NCBI RefSeq assembly: GCF_000514775.1
Contig: NZ_AZWO01000005.1
Location: forward strand, 1 to 64,000
DNA: 64,000 nucleotides
Reading direction: 5' to 3'
Origin: Salinispora pacifica CNR114
GTDB taxonomy: Bacteria > Actinomycetota > Actinomycetes > Mycobacteriales > Micromonosporaceae
Shown here: in pieces, positions 15,127 through 25,241 of the stretch
Position numbering within the stretch: the stretch's first letter is position 1
Layout: the number at the start of each line of letters is the position of its first letter
Program-made: the position numbers and the translations under genes
The notes under the pieces: generated by a model
Database searches by the model: none
Told to the model about the DNA's origin: nothing
What the model saw: the letters and a program-made list of their open reading frames with translations, nothing else

Positions 15127-15607
15127 GGAAGCCTCCTTCCAGCCGACCTGGGTTACCCGGCCGGTCTCGGTTGACGCGTGGAAGCCGGCGGGGTTTCGGC
15201 CCCAGCCCCTTCACGGCCTTCGTCCCGCTGCACCACCGACCGCACCTGTCCCAGCACGGCACGGCTACCTCTGCGCTCCCGAAGGCGCGGGTACAACGCC
15301 GGGGGGCGGTCCCTGCCCAGCAGCGGTCCTCTTCGCGGCCGGTGGCGTGGTGTCCGACACGCAGGAGTTGCCGGTCGCTACGTCGGTCTCCGGACGCCGG
15401 TTCTGCCCTTCAGGAGGTGTCCGGGCGAGGATGTGTCGGAAGCAACCGGCAGGATAGACAGGCACGCGAGATCACTAATCTGGGGAAGAGCCTCCGGTGC
15501 GAGCCGTAGTTCAACCGCAGGGGCGAGTTGCGGTGGCTGCCTCGCGACCGAGCCGCAGCGCTCGCGGCGCCGACCGACCCTGCAACACCGACGACCGAGG
15601 AAGCCCC
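15127..15607. other. Divergent intergenic region between the SDR and the mod gene
   Basis: About 480 bp without a supported gene. It should hold promoters for both flanking units. No strong palindrome was seen. Confidence 0.5.
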
Positions 15608-17470
15608 GTGGACGAGCTGAGGATGCACTCGCCGGACCTGACCGGCCGGAACATCGACAAGATCGCCGAGCTGTTCCCAGCGGTCGTCACCGAGGGGCCC
15701 GATGGCGCACGAGTGATCGACTTTGACCTGCTCCGTCAGGAGCTGTCGGGCCACACGGTCGAGGGTCCGCAGGAGCGCTACCAGCTCAACTGGCCGGGTA
15801 AGCGTGAGGCGCTCTTCGCCGCGAACGCGCCGGTCGCCAAGACGTTGCGTCCGGTCCGGGGCGAGTCGGCCGATTTTGACACCACGCGGAACATCTTCAT
15901 CGAGGGCGACAACCTCGACGCGCTCAAGCTGCTCCAGGAGTCGTACCTCGACAAGATCAAGATTATCTACATCGACCCGCCGTACAACACGGGAAACGAC
16001 TTCATCTACGACGACGACTTTGCGGAGAACTCCACGGAGTACCTCGCGAAATCCGGGCAGGTCGATGCCGCCGGGAACCGCCTGGTCGCGAACACCGAGG
16101 CGAACGGGCGGTTCCACTCCGACTGGCTCAGCATGATGTACCCGCGTCTCAAGCTCGCGCGAAACCTGCTGACCGACGATGGCGTGATCTTCATCTCGAT
16201 CGACGACAATGAGGTCGACAACCTCAAAAAGATCGGCTCGGAGATCTTCGGGCAGCAGAACTTCGTCGCACAGATCATCTGGCAGAAGGTGTACGCGCCG
16301 AAGAACTCGGCGCGATGGTTCTCCGAGGACCACGACTACATCGTCGTATTCGCCCGTAACAAGGAACGCTGGCAGCCGCAGCGGCTTGCGCGCACCGAGG
16401 ATATGGAGGCGCGCTACAAGAACCCCGACAGCGATCCAAGGGGTCCGTGGAAGGCCGAGAACATGTCGGCGCGGAACAGGTATGACGCAGGCGTCTACCC
16501 AATCACGGCACCATCGGGACGCCTTGTCGAAGGTCCGCCGCGGGGCAGCTACTGGCGAATATCCGAGCAAAAATTCGCCGAGCTCGACGCGGACAACCGA
16601 ATCTGGTGGGGTGCGGACGGGAACAACACCCCGGCGGTGAAGCGGTTCCTGTCCGAGGTCTCGGCCGGCCGGACCCCCCAGACGCTGTGGTCCTATGCGG
16701 AGGTTGGGCACACCCAGGACGCCAAGAAGGCGCTCCTGAGGTACGTTCCGTTCGAGAACACGGCGAATGTGCTCAATTCTGTCAAGCCGGTCGAGCTGAT
16801 CCAGCGGATCCTGCAGCTCGCGGGCAGGCCGAGTGACGGCGATATCGTCCTCGACTTCTTTGGCGGAAGCGCGACCACCGCTCATGCCGTCCTCCAGCAG
16901 AACCTGGCCGACGGTGGCAACCGACGCTTCATCAGCGTCCAGATCCACGAGCCGCTGCCGGTCCCGGAGCCCGCCTTCAGGTCGATCTTCGAGATGGGTC
17001 TCACCCGGGTAAGGAACCTCGCGGCGGAGATCGGGAGCCTGGACAACGCCCCACGCAACCTCGACCTGGGCTTCCGTGTCCTCAAGGTTGACTCGACGAA
17101 CCTCTCCGACCTGCTGCGCACCCCGGACGAGCTTGGCCAGGGCGAACTCGACCTCTTCGTGGACAGCGTGAAGCCCAACCGGACCGGCGAAGATCTTGTC
17201 TTTCAGGTGCTCCTCGACTGGGGTCTGGAGCTGACGATGCCCATCGTCCCGGAGCCGATCGATGATCACGAGGTGTTCGTGGTCGAGGACGGCGTCCTGA
17301 TCGCCTGCTTCGAGGCAAAGGTGAGTCCCGCCGTGGTGCGCGAGATGGCGCGCCGACAGCCGCTGCGTGCCGTATTCCGGGACTCCGGCTTCGCCACGGA
17401 CGCCGATCGGATCAACGCCGAGCAGGTGTTCGCCGAGGTTTCGCCCGCGACCGAGGTGCGGGCGATCTGA
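15608..17470 (+). CDS. mod: Type III restriction-modification system, Mod (adenine-N6 methyltransferase) subunit
   Basis: The 620-residue protein carries DPPYNTGNDFIYDDDF (methyltransferase motif IV) at about 118-133, before VLDFFGGSATTAHAV (SAM-binding motif I) near residue 415. This is the beta-class order used by type III Mod subunits. The segment between them should contain the target-recognition domain. GTG 15608 follows gaggaag by five bases; a GTG at 15497 lacks one. Mod alone methylates one strand of a short asymmetric site and also supplies specificity to Res. The res gene starts three bases after its stop, so they form one operon. Confidence 0.92.
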   Translation: MDELRMHSPDLTGRNIDKIAELFPAVVTEGPDGARVIDFDLLRQELSGHTVEGPQERYQLNWPGKREALFAANAPVAKTLRPVRGESADFDTTRNIFIEGDNLDALKLLQESYLDKIKIIYIDPPYNTGNDFIYDDDFAENSTEYLAKSGQVDAAGNRLVANTEANGRFHSDWLSMMYPRLKLARNLLTDDGVIFISIDDNEVDNLKKIGSEIFGQQNFVAQIIWQKVYAPKNSARWFSEDHDYIVVFARNKERWQPQRLARTEDMEARYKNPDSDPRGPWKAENMSARNRYDAGVYPITAPSGRLVEGPPRGSYWRISEQKFAELDADNRIWWGADGNNTPAVKRFLSEVSAGRTPQTLWSYAEVGHTQDAKKALLRYVPFENTANVLNSVKPVELIQRILQLAGRPSDGDIVLDFFGGSATTAHAVLQQNLADGGNRRFISVQIHEPLPVPEPAFRSIFEMGLTRVRNLAAEIGSLDNAPRNLDLGFRVLKVDSTNLSDLLRTPDELGQGELDLFVDSVKPNRTGEDLVFQVLLDWGLELTMPIVPEPIDDHEVFVVEDGVLIACFEAKVSPAVVREMARRQPLRAVFRDSGFATDADRINAEQVFAEVSPATEVRAI

Positions 17471-17473
17471 CCG

Positions 17474-20400
17474 ATGAAGCTTCAATTCAAGGTCCAGCAG
17501 TACCAGACCGATGCGGTGGATGCGGTGGTGGACTGCTTCGCCGGGCAGCCTCGTGGCGAAGGTGTGTCGTATCGAGTCGACCCGGGGCATCCCGCCAATT
17601 TCGCTCAACCAGCGCTGGAGCTTTCGGACTCCGGGCTGCGGAACTCGGAGATCCTGCTGAGTCCGGCACGGCTGCTGCAGAATGTCCAGGCAGTGCAGCG
17701 CAGCCGGAACCTGCCGCTATCGGCGTCGCTCGTGCAGAGCAGGGCGGCCTCGGCACCGAACACGCCGAACCTCGATGTCGAAATGGAAACGGGAACCGGC
17801 AAGACCTACGTCTACATAAAGACGATCATGGAGCTGAACAAGCGCTACGGCTGGTCGAAGTTTATCGTCGTGGTGCCGAGTGTTGCGATCCGCGAAGGCG
17901 TGCAGAAAACGTTCGACATCACCGCCGAGCACTTCCAGCAGACGTACGGGACGAAGCCGCGCTCCTTCGTCTACAACTCGTCCCAACTGCACGAGCTGGA
18001 GCGTTTCAGCTCGGACGTGGGCATCCAGGTAATGATCATCAACATCCAGTCGTTCAACGCCACGGGTAAGGATAACCGGCGCATCTACGACGAACTCGAC
18101 GGCTTCCTGTCCCGCCGCCCGATCGACGTGATCAGCGCAAACCGACCCATCGTCATCATCGACGAGCCGCAGAAGCTCGGCGCGGCCAAATCTCTGGAGG
18201 CACTGAGCCGGTTCAACGCGTTGATGGTGCTGCGGTACTCCGCGACCCACAAGGTGGAGCACAACAAGATCCACCGGCTCGACGCCCTTGACGCGTACAA
18301 CCAGAAGCTCGTGAAGCGGATCGCCGTGCGCGGCATCACCGTCAAGGGGTTGGCCGGGAGCACGGCGTACCTGTATCTGGCCGGGATCGAGATCACCAAG
18401 GGCGCCAAGCCACGCGCCCGGCTCGAGTTGGAGATCCAGACCAAGAGCGGCATCAAGCGCGCGGTCAGACGGCTCGACCAGGGAGCGAATCTGCACAACG
18501 CCGCAAAGGGTATCGAGGCATACCGGGGCCTGTTCATCACCGACATCGACGCGAACCGCGACGTGGTCGAGCTGAGCAACGGCGATACCTTGTTCGCGGG
18601 GCAGGTCACGGGGGACGTGAGCGACGAGGCGAAGCGGCGTATCCAGATCCGCGAGGTGATCAGCGCCCACCTGGACAAGGAGCGCGAGCTGTTCGCGCAG
18701 GGCATCAAGGTGCTCTCGCTCCTCTTCGTCGACGACGTGGCCAAGTACCGCGACTACGACCGCGAAGACACTCTCGGCGACTACGCGCGTTTCTTCGTCG
18801 AGGAGTATCAGGCGCTCGTGGCCGAGGAGCTGAGCCAGTTGTCGCTTGACGAGGGTGCCGAGGCGTACCGCCGCCACCTCCAGGCGATTGCCGCCGAGGA
18901 CACCCACCAAGGGTATTTCTCGATTGACAGGAGGACCAAGCGTCTCCTTGATCCGAAGGTGTCAAAGCGCGGGGAAGAGGTAGGCCAGGCGACAGATGTC
19001 GATGCCTATGATTTGATCCTGCGTAACAAGGAGCGGCTGCTGTCGTTCGCCGAACCCGTCCGGTTCATCTTCTCCCACTCCGCACTGCGCGAAGGCTGGG
19101 ACAACCCCAACGTGTTCGTCATGGGCATGCTCAAGAAGAGCGACAACACGGTCTCGCGCCGACAGGAGATCGGGCGTGGCCTGCGGCTCGCCGTAGACCA
19201 GCACGGTGAGCGGATGGACAACCCTGTCACCGTGCACGACATCAACGAGCTCACCGTCGTCACCGACGAGTCCTACACCGACTTCGTGGCGGGCTTGCAG
19301 AAGGAGATCAGCGACTCCCTCGCAGCCCGGCCCCGCCGGGCCAGCGTCAAGTACTTCATCGGCAAGACCTTCACCACGGAATCCGGCGAGAGCGTCGTCG
19401 CGGAGGCACTCGCGAACGCCCTGTACAAGTACCTCGTCCGGAACGACTACCTCAACGACGACGACACCATCTCGGATGCCTACAAGAGCGCGCGCGACAC
19501 GGGCACCCGCGCCGAGCCGACCTCGAATCTACTCAAGCCCGTCGTGGACGGTATTTGGCCGCTGGTCGATGCTCTCTACCAGGACATTGTGCCCATCCCC
19601 GACGGGCGCCGGCCCAAGCGCATTCCGCTGAATGAGGAAAACTTCGCCAAGGAGGAGTTCAGAGAACTCTGGAATCGCATCAACCGTAAGGTCGTCTACC
19701 AGGTGGAGTTTGACTCCGTCGAACTGGTCGACAAGTGCGTCGCCGCGCTCGACGCCCAGCTCAACGTCGCGGCCATGGAATACGTCGTGCGGTCCGGCCA
19801 GCAGCGTGCGGCCCTCGACACCGACGAACTGGCCAGTGGCGCTGGCTTCACGGTCAACTCGACGAGCACTCACACGGACACGGTCTCGGCGTCGTCGCAG
19901 GTGCCGTATGACCTGCTCGGCGAGATCACGGAGAAGACCCAGCTGACCCGCCGAACAGCCGCCGCGATCCTAGGTCGCACCGAGCCGACGACCTTCGCGA
20001 AGTATCGGCAGAACCCCGAGCAGTTCATCACCGAGTGCGTCCGGCTGATCAACGAGCAGAAGGCCACGGTGGTTGTCGAGCACCTCAGCTATCACGCTCT
20101 CGCCGAGCGGCACGACCTCGCCATCTTCACCGAGAACCAGACGAAACAGGACTTCGCCAGAACCGGGCAGCGGCTCAAGCGCCACATCTACGACTACGTG
20201 GTCACCGACTCCAAGGTCGAGCGCGACTTTGTCGCTGAACTGGATTCCAGCGAGGAGGTTGTCGTCTACGCCAAGCTGCCGCCGGGATTCTTCATCCCGA
20301 CCCCGGTCGGCAACTACAACCCCGACTGGGCCATCGCGTTCCAGGGGGGCGCGGGCAAGCACGTTTACGTCGTTGCCGAGACCAAGGGTTCGCTCTCGTC

Positions 20401-20548
20401 GATGCAACTCAGAGGTGTCGAAAGAGCCAAGATCGAATGTGCCCGCAAGCTTTTCGCCCAGCTGAACCACGAGCGGAAGGAACCGGTGAGATACGACGTT
20501 GTCGCCGGCTTCGGTGAGCTCATGCAACTCGTCGCAGCCGGGTCGTAA
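17474..20548 (+). CDS. res: Type III restriction-modification system, Res (ATP-dependent endonuclease) subunit
   Basis: The 1024-residue protein has METGTGKTYVYIKT (Walker A) near residue 98, VIIDEPQKLG (motif II) near residue 220, ILRYSATHK-type motif III and REGWDNPNVF plus RRQEIGRGLRL (motifs V-VI) of superfamily 2 helicases. Near the C-terminus NYNPDWAIAF...YVVAETKG forms the PD-ExK nuclease core. Length and domain order are those of complete Res subunits such as EcoP15I Res. Together with Mod it cuts DNA carrying two unmethylated sites. No frameshift or simple-sequence phase-variation tract is visible. Confidence 0.92.
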   Translation: MKLQFKVQQYQTDAVDAVVDCFAGQPRGEGVSYRVDPGHPANFAQPALELSDSGLRNSEILLSPARLLQNVQAVQRSRNLPLSASLVQSRAASAPNTPNLDVEMETGTGKTYVYIKTIMELNKRYGWSKFIVVVPSVAIREGVQKTFDITAEHFQQTYGTKPRSFVYNSSQLHELERFSSDVGIQVMIINIQSFNATGKDNRRIYDELDGFLSRRPIDVISANRPIVIIDEPQKLGAAKSLEALSRFNALMVLRYSATHKVEHNKIHRLDALDAYNQKLVKRIAVRGITVKGLAGSTAYLYLAGIEITKGAKPRARLELEIQTKSGIKRAVRRLDQGANLHNAAKGIEAYRGLFITDIDANRDVVELSNGDTLFAGQVTGDVSDEAKRRIQIREVISAHLDKERELFAQGIKVLSLLFVDDVAKYRDYDREDTLGDYARFFVEEYQALVAEELSQLSLDEGAEAYRRHLQAIAAEDTHQGYFSIDRRTKRLLDPKVSKRGEEVGQATDVDAYDLILRNKERLLSFAEPVRFIFSHSALREGWDNPNVFVMGMLKKSDNTVSRRQEIGRGLRLAVDQHGERMDNPVTVHDINELTVVTDESYTDFVAGLQKEISDSLAARPRRASVKYFIGKTFTTESGESVVAEALANALYKYLVRNDYLNDDDTISDAYKSARDTGTRAEPTSNLLKPVVDGIWPLVDALYQDIVPIPDGRRPKRIPLNEENFAKEEFRELWNRINRKVVYQVEFDSVELVDKCVAALDAQLNVAAMEYVVRSGQQRAALDTDELASGAGFTVNSTSTHTDTVSASSQVPYDLLGEITEKTQLTRRTAAAILGRTEPTTFAKYRQNPEQFITECVRLINEQKATVVVEHLSYHALAERHDLAIFTENQTKQDFARTGQRLKRHIYDYVVTDSKVERDFVAELDSSEEVVVYAKLPPGFFIPTPVGNYNPDWAIAFQGGAGKHVYVVAETKGSLSSMQLRGVERAKIECARKLFAQLNHERKEPVRYDVVAGFGELMQLVAAGS

Positions 20549-21199
20549 CCGGCGCCTGGAACCGTCCGGCCAGGCTGTCGGGCAGCACCAAGGAGCCTGG
20601 GGCTCGAAGGGGCTGAGCCGACCGAACCGGCGAACGCTGGCAGCCCCAACACGTCGACCGAGGCGTCGAATTCGGTCACCTCCCGGCCGTGCGGCGCGCC
20701 GAGGGCCGGTACCCGACTGTTTTCGGTCGACATCAGCCTCCATCGTCCCGGACCAGGTGGCCGACACCTTGCCCGCCACGGGGCGCGGGCCGTTGTATTG
20801 ATGTGAGCGGCGTTCCGATCAAAGGAATGGCGCCCACGTTCCGGCACGGAGGTGCAGGTGCGCAGCAGGGACTTCCGTCGTCTCGGCGCTGTCAGCGCGC
20901 TCACCCTCGAAGGTGGCGGGATCGGTGGCGTCTGGGTCCACCGACCACGCTGAGGCAGGACGGTGCCGCAGAGGTGATCCGCGGGCCTCCACGCGACCCT
21001 GAAGCGTCTCGGCCGCGAGCAACTGGATCTTCCTGCTCCACTCCCAACTGCACCGCGGGGCTGGACCGGTCCCACTCCCCGGACGCGATGCACCAGCACC
21101 CGCGGCCGGATGCGGTCCAGGCGGTGGTGGACACCCTTGACCTGAGTGGCGACATGGCGAGCCCGTGTTGGACGGGTGCCCGCCGGGGTAGGGGGTGGA
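20549..21199. other. Intergenic region with decayed coding sequence
   Basis: About 650 bp lies between res and the convergent exporter gene. Frames on both strands are interrupted or compositionally unlike genes. The only hint of ancestry is the fragment listed at 20988-21110. Confidence 0.5.
20988..21110 (+). pseudogene. Possible aldo/keto reductase remnant
   Basis: The plus strand reads ATLKRLGREQLD, then after a one-base shift FLLHSQLHRG. This resembles the conserved L-x-R-L-G-x-x-x-I/L-D-L-x-x-x-H-x segment of aldo/keto reductases. Only about 30 residues look alike and nothing upstream can be joined to it, so it is tentative. Confidence 0.25.
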
Positions 21200-22669
21200 T
21201 CAGGATGCTCGACCGCGTCCGTGGCGGCGGCTGCCGAGGATCTCGACCAGGCTGGTGAGCAGGGCGGCGGCGACGATGCCGATCGCCACGGCGAGCGCGT
21301 ACCGAAGCGCGGTTGACCAGCGTCCGTCGTTGGCCCCGAACGCCGCGAACAGGGTCGCGGTGATGATCGCCAGCCCCATCGCGGATCCGACCTGCCGCAT
21401 GGTGCGGTACATGCCAGCGGCGCTGCCGACATCAGCCCGGGACACCTCCTGGAGAGTCAGCGCGTTGTTTGGTGTGAGCACGAGGCCGCCGCCGACCCCG
21501 GCGAGTAGTAGCGTAGCGCCGGTGACGATCGAGAAGGTCGTCCCGGTTAGGCCGGCGAAGGCTGTCGCCATGACGAGACTCGCCACGACGACGATGAGTC
21601 CAATGGCCAGCAGTGGACGACCGTAACGGTTGACCTTGAATCCACCGAGCACGGCCCCGAAGACCGAACCTAACGCGAATGGTGCGATCGTGAGACCGGT
21701 GATCAGTGGACTGCGGTCAAGACCGTACTGCAGGTAAAAGCTGAAGATTGCCGGCAGTGGGGCAAACCCGGCGCCGAAGAGGAATCCGACCAGTAGCCCT
21801 CGGCGGTACGTCCGATGGGTGAGGAGACGGAAGTCGAAGACCGGCGGGTGGTGTCGTGCCGTGGCGGTTTCCCAGGATCGGAAAACGACGAGGACACTGA
21901 TTCCGACCGGCACCAACAGCCACGGCAGCAACCCCTTCCACTGTCCCTGTTGCAGTGCGGGCAGGATCACCAACGTGGTCCCGACGGCCAGTAGCAGCGT
22001 ACCGATCAGGTCGTGTTGGTGATTGGTCTGGTGACGTGTCGATCTGCTCGGGAAGTACCGCCAGATGAGCACTGCCGCCGCGATCCCGATCGCGGCGTTG
22101 ACGAGAAAGACAAGCCGCCAGCCGTCGTCCGCCCCGCCCGCAGCGATGACTATGCCGCCGATCAGTGGGCCAAGGGCGGCGCCCGCGTGGGAAGTGGCAC
22201 CGACTGCTCCGAAGGGGCGGCCCCGTTCCCCGGGGCGGAACAGTTCCTCCACCAAGGCGTTGATCTGGGGGGTGAGGATACCGGCGGCCGCGCCCTGCAG
22301 GAGCCGGGCGACCACCAGGATGATGCCGGAGTTGGCGAGTCCAGCCATCATGTTGGCTGCGACGAACAAGGCGAGACCGAGGAGCAGGGTAAACCGTCGT
22401 CCTTTGGCGTCCCCGAGCCGCCCGGCGGGGATGAGGACGAGTGCGAACATCAGCGAGTAGCCGGAGAAGACCCATTGGAGAATGTTGTTGTCGGTGCCCA
22501 GCGTGCGGTCGATCGAGGGCAGCATCACGGTGATGGCACCGAGGTCGATCCAGCTGAGGAACGAGACGATCAGCGCAATGTTGAGGAACCGCCACGGCCG
22601 AGCGTACGCGGCCGCTGCCGGGACGTTCGACCGCGACATCCTCACCGCCTGATCCTGAGACAGCACCAC
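21200..22669 (-). CDS. DHA2-type MFS exporter
   Basis: The 489-residue protein has 12-14 hydrophobic segments. It has motif A-like GRLGDAKGRRFTLLLG after TM2 and ARLLQGAAAGILTPQINAL (motif C region), as in the EmrB/QacA exporters. A basic C-terminal tail (GSRRHGRGR) follows the last helix. The start is uncertain: GTG 22669 gives the longest frame, while ATG 22639 (MSRSNV) has ggtgagg too close to be ideal. No regulator is adjacent. It may export a product linked to the nearby ThDP enzyme and FAD hydroxylase, but that is only proximity. Confidence 0.8.
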   Translation of the reverse strand: MVLSQDQAVRMSRSNVPAAAAYARPWRFLNIALIVSFLSWIDLGAITVMLPSIDRTLGTDNNILQWVFSGYSLMFALVLIPAGRLGDAKGRRFTLLLGLALFVAANMMAGLANSGIILVVARLLQGAAAGILTPQINALVEELFRPGERGRPFGAVGATSHAGAALGPLIGGIVIAAGGADDGWRLVFLVNAAIGIAAAVLIWRYFPSRSTRHQTNHQHDLIGTLLLAVGTTLVILPALQQGQWKGLLPWLLVPVGISVLVVFRSWETATARHHPPVFDFRLLTHRTYRRGLLVGFLFGAGFAPLPAIFSFYLQYGLDRSPLITGLTIAPFALGSVFGAVLGGFKVNRYGRPLLAIGLIVVVASLVMATAFAGLTGTTFSIVTGATLLLAGVGGGLVLTPNNALTLQEVSRADVGSAAGMYRTMRQVGSAMGLAIITATLFAAFGANDGRWSTALRYALAVAIGIVAAALLTSLVEILGSRRHGRGRAS

Positions 22670-23008
22670 CTACGAGACACGGTTGGGGCTGTCTGCCTGG
22701 CCCGCGACCCGTCGCCGTGGGCCGTGGCCTGAACCTGCCGCCCCTCCGGCTGTCCGTGGGCTCATCGCGTCACAGAGCGGGCACCCCTCGGCCCCTGCCC
22801 GCTTCGGGTGCAGTGAGCGCAGCAGGAGAGGTGGCCGGAGGCCATTGTGATGTTAGGGCAATTATCAACCATTGGCGGCGGGCCGGCGACCGAATCGGCG
22901 ATCGAATCGATCTGGGGCCCAGGAACTGAGCCGTCCGGACTGCAGGCCCAGTGACCTGCCCGCGCTCGGCACACCTGAGCCCAACGAGGCGGTGTTCGGT
23001 GTGCTCCG

Positions 23009-23089
23009 GCCAGCGTTGCGACAGCTCGACAACCTGCCAGCGTTGCGACAGCTCGACAACCTGCCGGCGTTGCGGTAGCTCGACATTGG
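23009..23089. repeat. Three 27-bp tandem repeats
   Basis: Units gccagcgttgcgacagctcg+acaacct occur at 23009-23035 and 23036-23062 (identical) and 23063-23089 (degenerate). There are no spacers, so it is not a CRISPR. The array lies between the exporter gene and the ThDP-enzyme gene. The minus strand could encode RLSSCRNAG repeats, but no start with a ribosome-binding site supports a gene. Confidence 0.8.
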
Positions 23090-23279
23090 CCGGCGCTGCC
23101 GTCGATACTCGCGGCAACCGGACAGGTCAGCGCCGCAGGCAGGCCGACGATCCGGCCGATGTTCCTCACCTGATCGGGCGCCGCCGATACAGAGAAGCCG
23201 ACCTCAGGGGCGAAACATCGAGGTTAGGGTGAGGCTGTTCCACCGCACGTATCCGAAGAATGCTTCCATTGGAGGAATG

Positions 23280-24959
23280 GTGGGGGGAAGTGGGGGGTCG
23301 GTAACGGTCGGCGACCTGTTGCTTGGTCGCCTCCATGACCTGGGTGTGCGGCATGTGTTCGGAGTGCCTGGCGAATTTACAATGGGATTCACCGGGCAGG
23401 TTCTGGCCTTCGACGGTATCGACTGGGTCGGTAGTTCCAGCGAGCTGAACGCCTGCTTCAGCGCTGACGGCTATGCGCGGGTTGCTGGCCTGGGAGTGAT
23501 TGTTTCACAGTTTGGTGCGGGTGAACTATCGAGCATGAATGCAATGGCTACCGCAATTGTTGAGTCGGTGCCGATCGTGTCGATCGTGATTGCCCCCTCG
23601 ACGGAGGTTTTGCGGGAGCATGCCCAGATCCGTCATTCACTTGTGGATAGCTTTCCGGACCATTGGGTTCAGGTGGCCCAACAGGTGACCGTTGCCCAAA
23701 CCTCGTTGACCCCGGAGTGTGCGCTGAGGGAGATCGACCGAGTTCTGGCCGAGTGCTGGTCACAGCAACGTCCCGTGTACATCCGGATTCCTACAGATGT
23801 AGCTCGAACGTCCGTCCCGCAGCCGTCGCGACGTCTCACCCGCCCGGAACCGATCTCGAACTCCGCGCAACTGGACGCGTTTGCCGTCGCTGCGCAACGG
23901 CGACTCACAGACGCGGAACGGCCAGCGCTACTGGTGGGGAATATTCCGATCCGCCTGGGCCTCGGGCCAGCTGTCGCCGCGTTTGCGGCCGAGCATAATT
24001 GGCCCGTCGCCACGCAGGCGCCCGGTCGAGGGCTGTTTGATGAGTCTGACTCTCGTTTCGTCGGGGTTTATAGTGGCAGTGGGAGTCGTGATTCAATCCG
24101 GGAGGTGGTTGAAGGCGCCGACGTCCTGGTCTGCATGGGTGTCACCTTCTTTGCATGGAATGGTCTTTTCGCCGTAGACCGTGATCCTGATCGAATCATA
24201 AACTTGGAACGGGATTCCGCAGAGGTCGCCGGCACCCGGTTCGGCCCGATCTCCATGGTTGCGGCGCTCGGTCAACTGCACGAGATAGCCCCCCGCCGTG
24301 CGAGTGGTTGGCCGAGTGGCGAGGCTCCGCTGATTAAGCCATCCGACCTGGCGCGGGCGGGCTCCAGGCCAATCAGTCATGAACGGCTGTGGCCGGCCCT
24401 CCAAGGTGTGCTCCGTCCGGGGGATATCTTGGCCGGAGAGGTTGGGACATCATTCTTTGGTTTGGCAACGATGCGGTTGCCAGCCGGGGTTACCGTCTTG
24501 ATGGCGCCGACCTGGGGGGCGGTCGGTTATGTTATTCCCGCGTCTTTTGGTGCCGGAGTTGCGATGTCTGAACGGCGAGTGGTGTCGATCAGCGGCGATG
24601 GGGGCCTGCAGATGTCCTCGCAGGAAATCAGCCGGATGCTTACCTTTGGGCAAAATCCGATCATTTTCGTGATCAATAACCGTGGCTACGCCTCCGAGCG
24701 AGCGATAGGAAAAGAGGTTGGGAGAGGTTACGGGGAGGAGATACCTGATTGGCGATATGGTGATCTACCAGCGGTGTTTGCTGCGGAGGGAACCTTCGCG
24801 GTACATGCCGCCCGCACCGAGGCCGAGCTGGCCGATATCTTGGCTGGTATCGAAGAGCGCCCGAACCGGTTGACCCTCGTCGAGGTCATGGTCGATCCAA
24901 CAGATCTGCCTGAAGGAATGCCGCAGTGGAGTCGGAAGGCCGCCGCCCCACAAACCTAG
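23280..24959 (+). CDS. ThDP-dependent decarboxylase of the pyruvate/indolepyruvate decarboxylase family
   Basis: The 559-residue protein has the three POX domains. HVFGVPGEFT and GSSSELNACFSADGYAR include the catalytic Glu in the ELNA motif of pyruvate and indolepyruvate decarboxylases. The C-terminal domain has SGDGGLQMSSQEISRM and FVINNRGYASE, the Mg/ThDP-binding GDG-x(25-30)-NN motif. Where PDC has a catalytic His-His pair this protein shows QIRHSLVDSF, so only one His remains. GTG 23280 is chosen because ggagg ends four bases before it; ATG 23277 is nearly overlapped. It probably decarboxylates an aryl- or alkyl-2-oxo acid to an aldehyde or acyloin; substrate unknown. Confidence 0.8.
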   Translation: MGGSGGSVTVGDLLLGRLHDLGVRHVFGVPGEFTMGFTGQVLAFDGIDWVGSSSELNACFSADGYARVAGLGVIVSQFGAGELSSMNAMATAIVESVPIVSIVIAPSTEVLREHAQIRHSLVDSFPDHWVQVAQQVTVAQTSLTPECALREIDRVLAECWSQQRPVYIRIPTDVARTSVPQPSRRLTRPEPISNSAQLDAFAVAAQRRLTDAERPALLVGNIPIRLGLGPAVAAFAAEHNWPVATQAPGRGLFDESDSRFVGVYSGSGSRDSIREVVEGADVLVCMGVTFFAWNGLFAVDRDPDRIINLERDSAEVAGTRFGPISMVAALGQLHEIAPRRASGWPSGEAPLIKPSDLARAGSRPISHERLWPALQGVLRPGDILAGEVGTSFFGLATMRLPAGVTVLMAPTWGAVGYVIPASFGAGVAMSERRVVSISGDGGLQMSSQEISRMLTFGQNPIIFVINNRGYASERAIGKEVGRGYGEEIPDWRYGDLPAVFAAEGTFAVHAARTEAELADILAGIEERPNRLTLVEVMVDPTDLPEGMPQWSRKAAAPQT

Positions 24960-25241
24960 CGGAGGGAGCGTGTCGATTTCGGCGCTAGCTTCGCCGGTTT
25001 CGTTCGCTTCGGTTTCGGGCTCGCCAGGGCAGTGCGGGCGGTGCGCGTGGTGGTGGCCATTCCGCCTCCGCCGCACGCCGCCGTCTCGGCTCACGCCAAC
25101 CTGCCTGAGCCAACGTTCCGGGACGGCGAACCGAGCTTGGAGAAAGCGTCGACTGCGGAACCCTTCGCTCTGCCAGCGGACGTACTCGTGGCTGGCGGGG
25201 TCGAGGGCTGGGGTCAAGCTGGCTGGCCGGCCACCTGCACC

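Noticed and set aside
15410..17608. 732-codon open frame on the minus strand opposite the mod gene
   Set aside because: Shadow of the high-GC plus-strand gene: no ribosome-binding site, no family motif, and it spans the mod gene and both its boundaries.
20365..21432. 355-codon minus-strand frame across the res 3' end and the intergenic gap
   Set aside because: Overlaps two real genes, with no motif or ribosome-binding site.
23009..23089. Possible CRISPR array
   Set aside because: The repeats are directly adjacent without spacers, there are only three units, and no cas genes are present.
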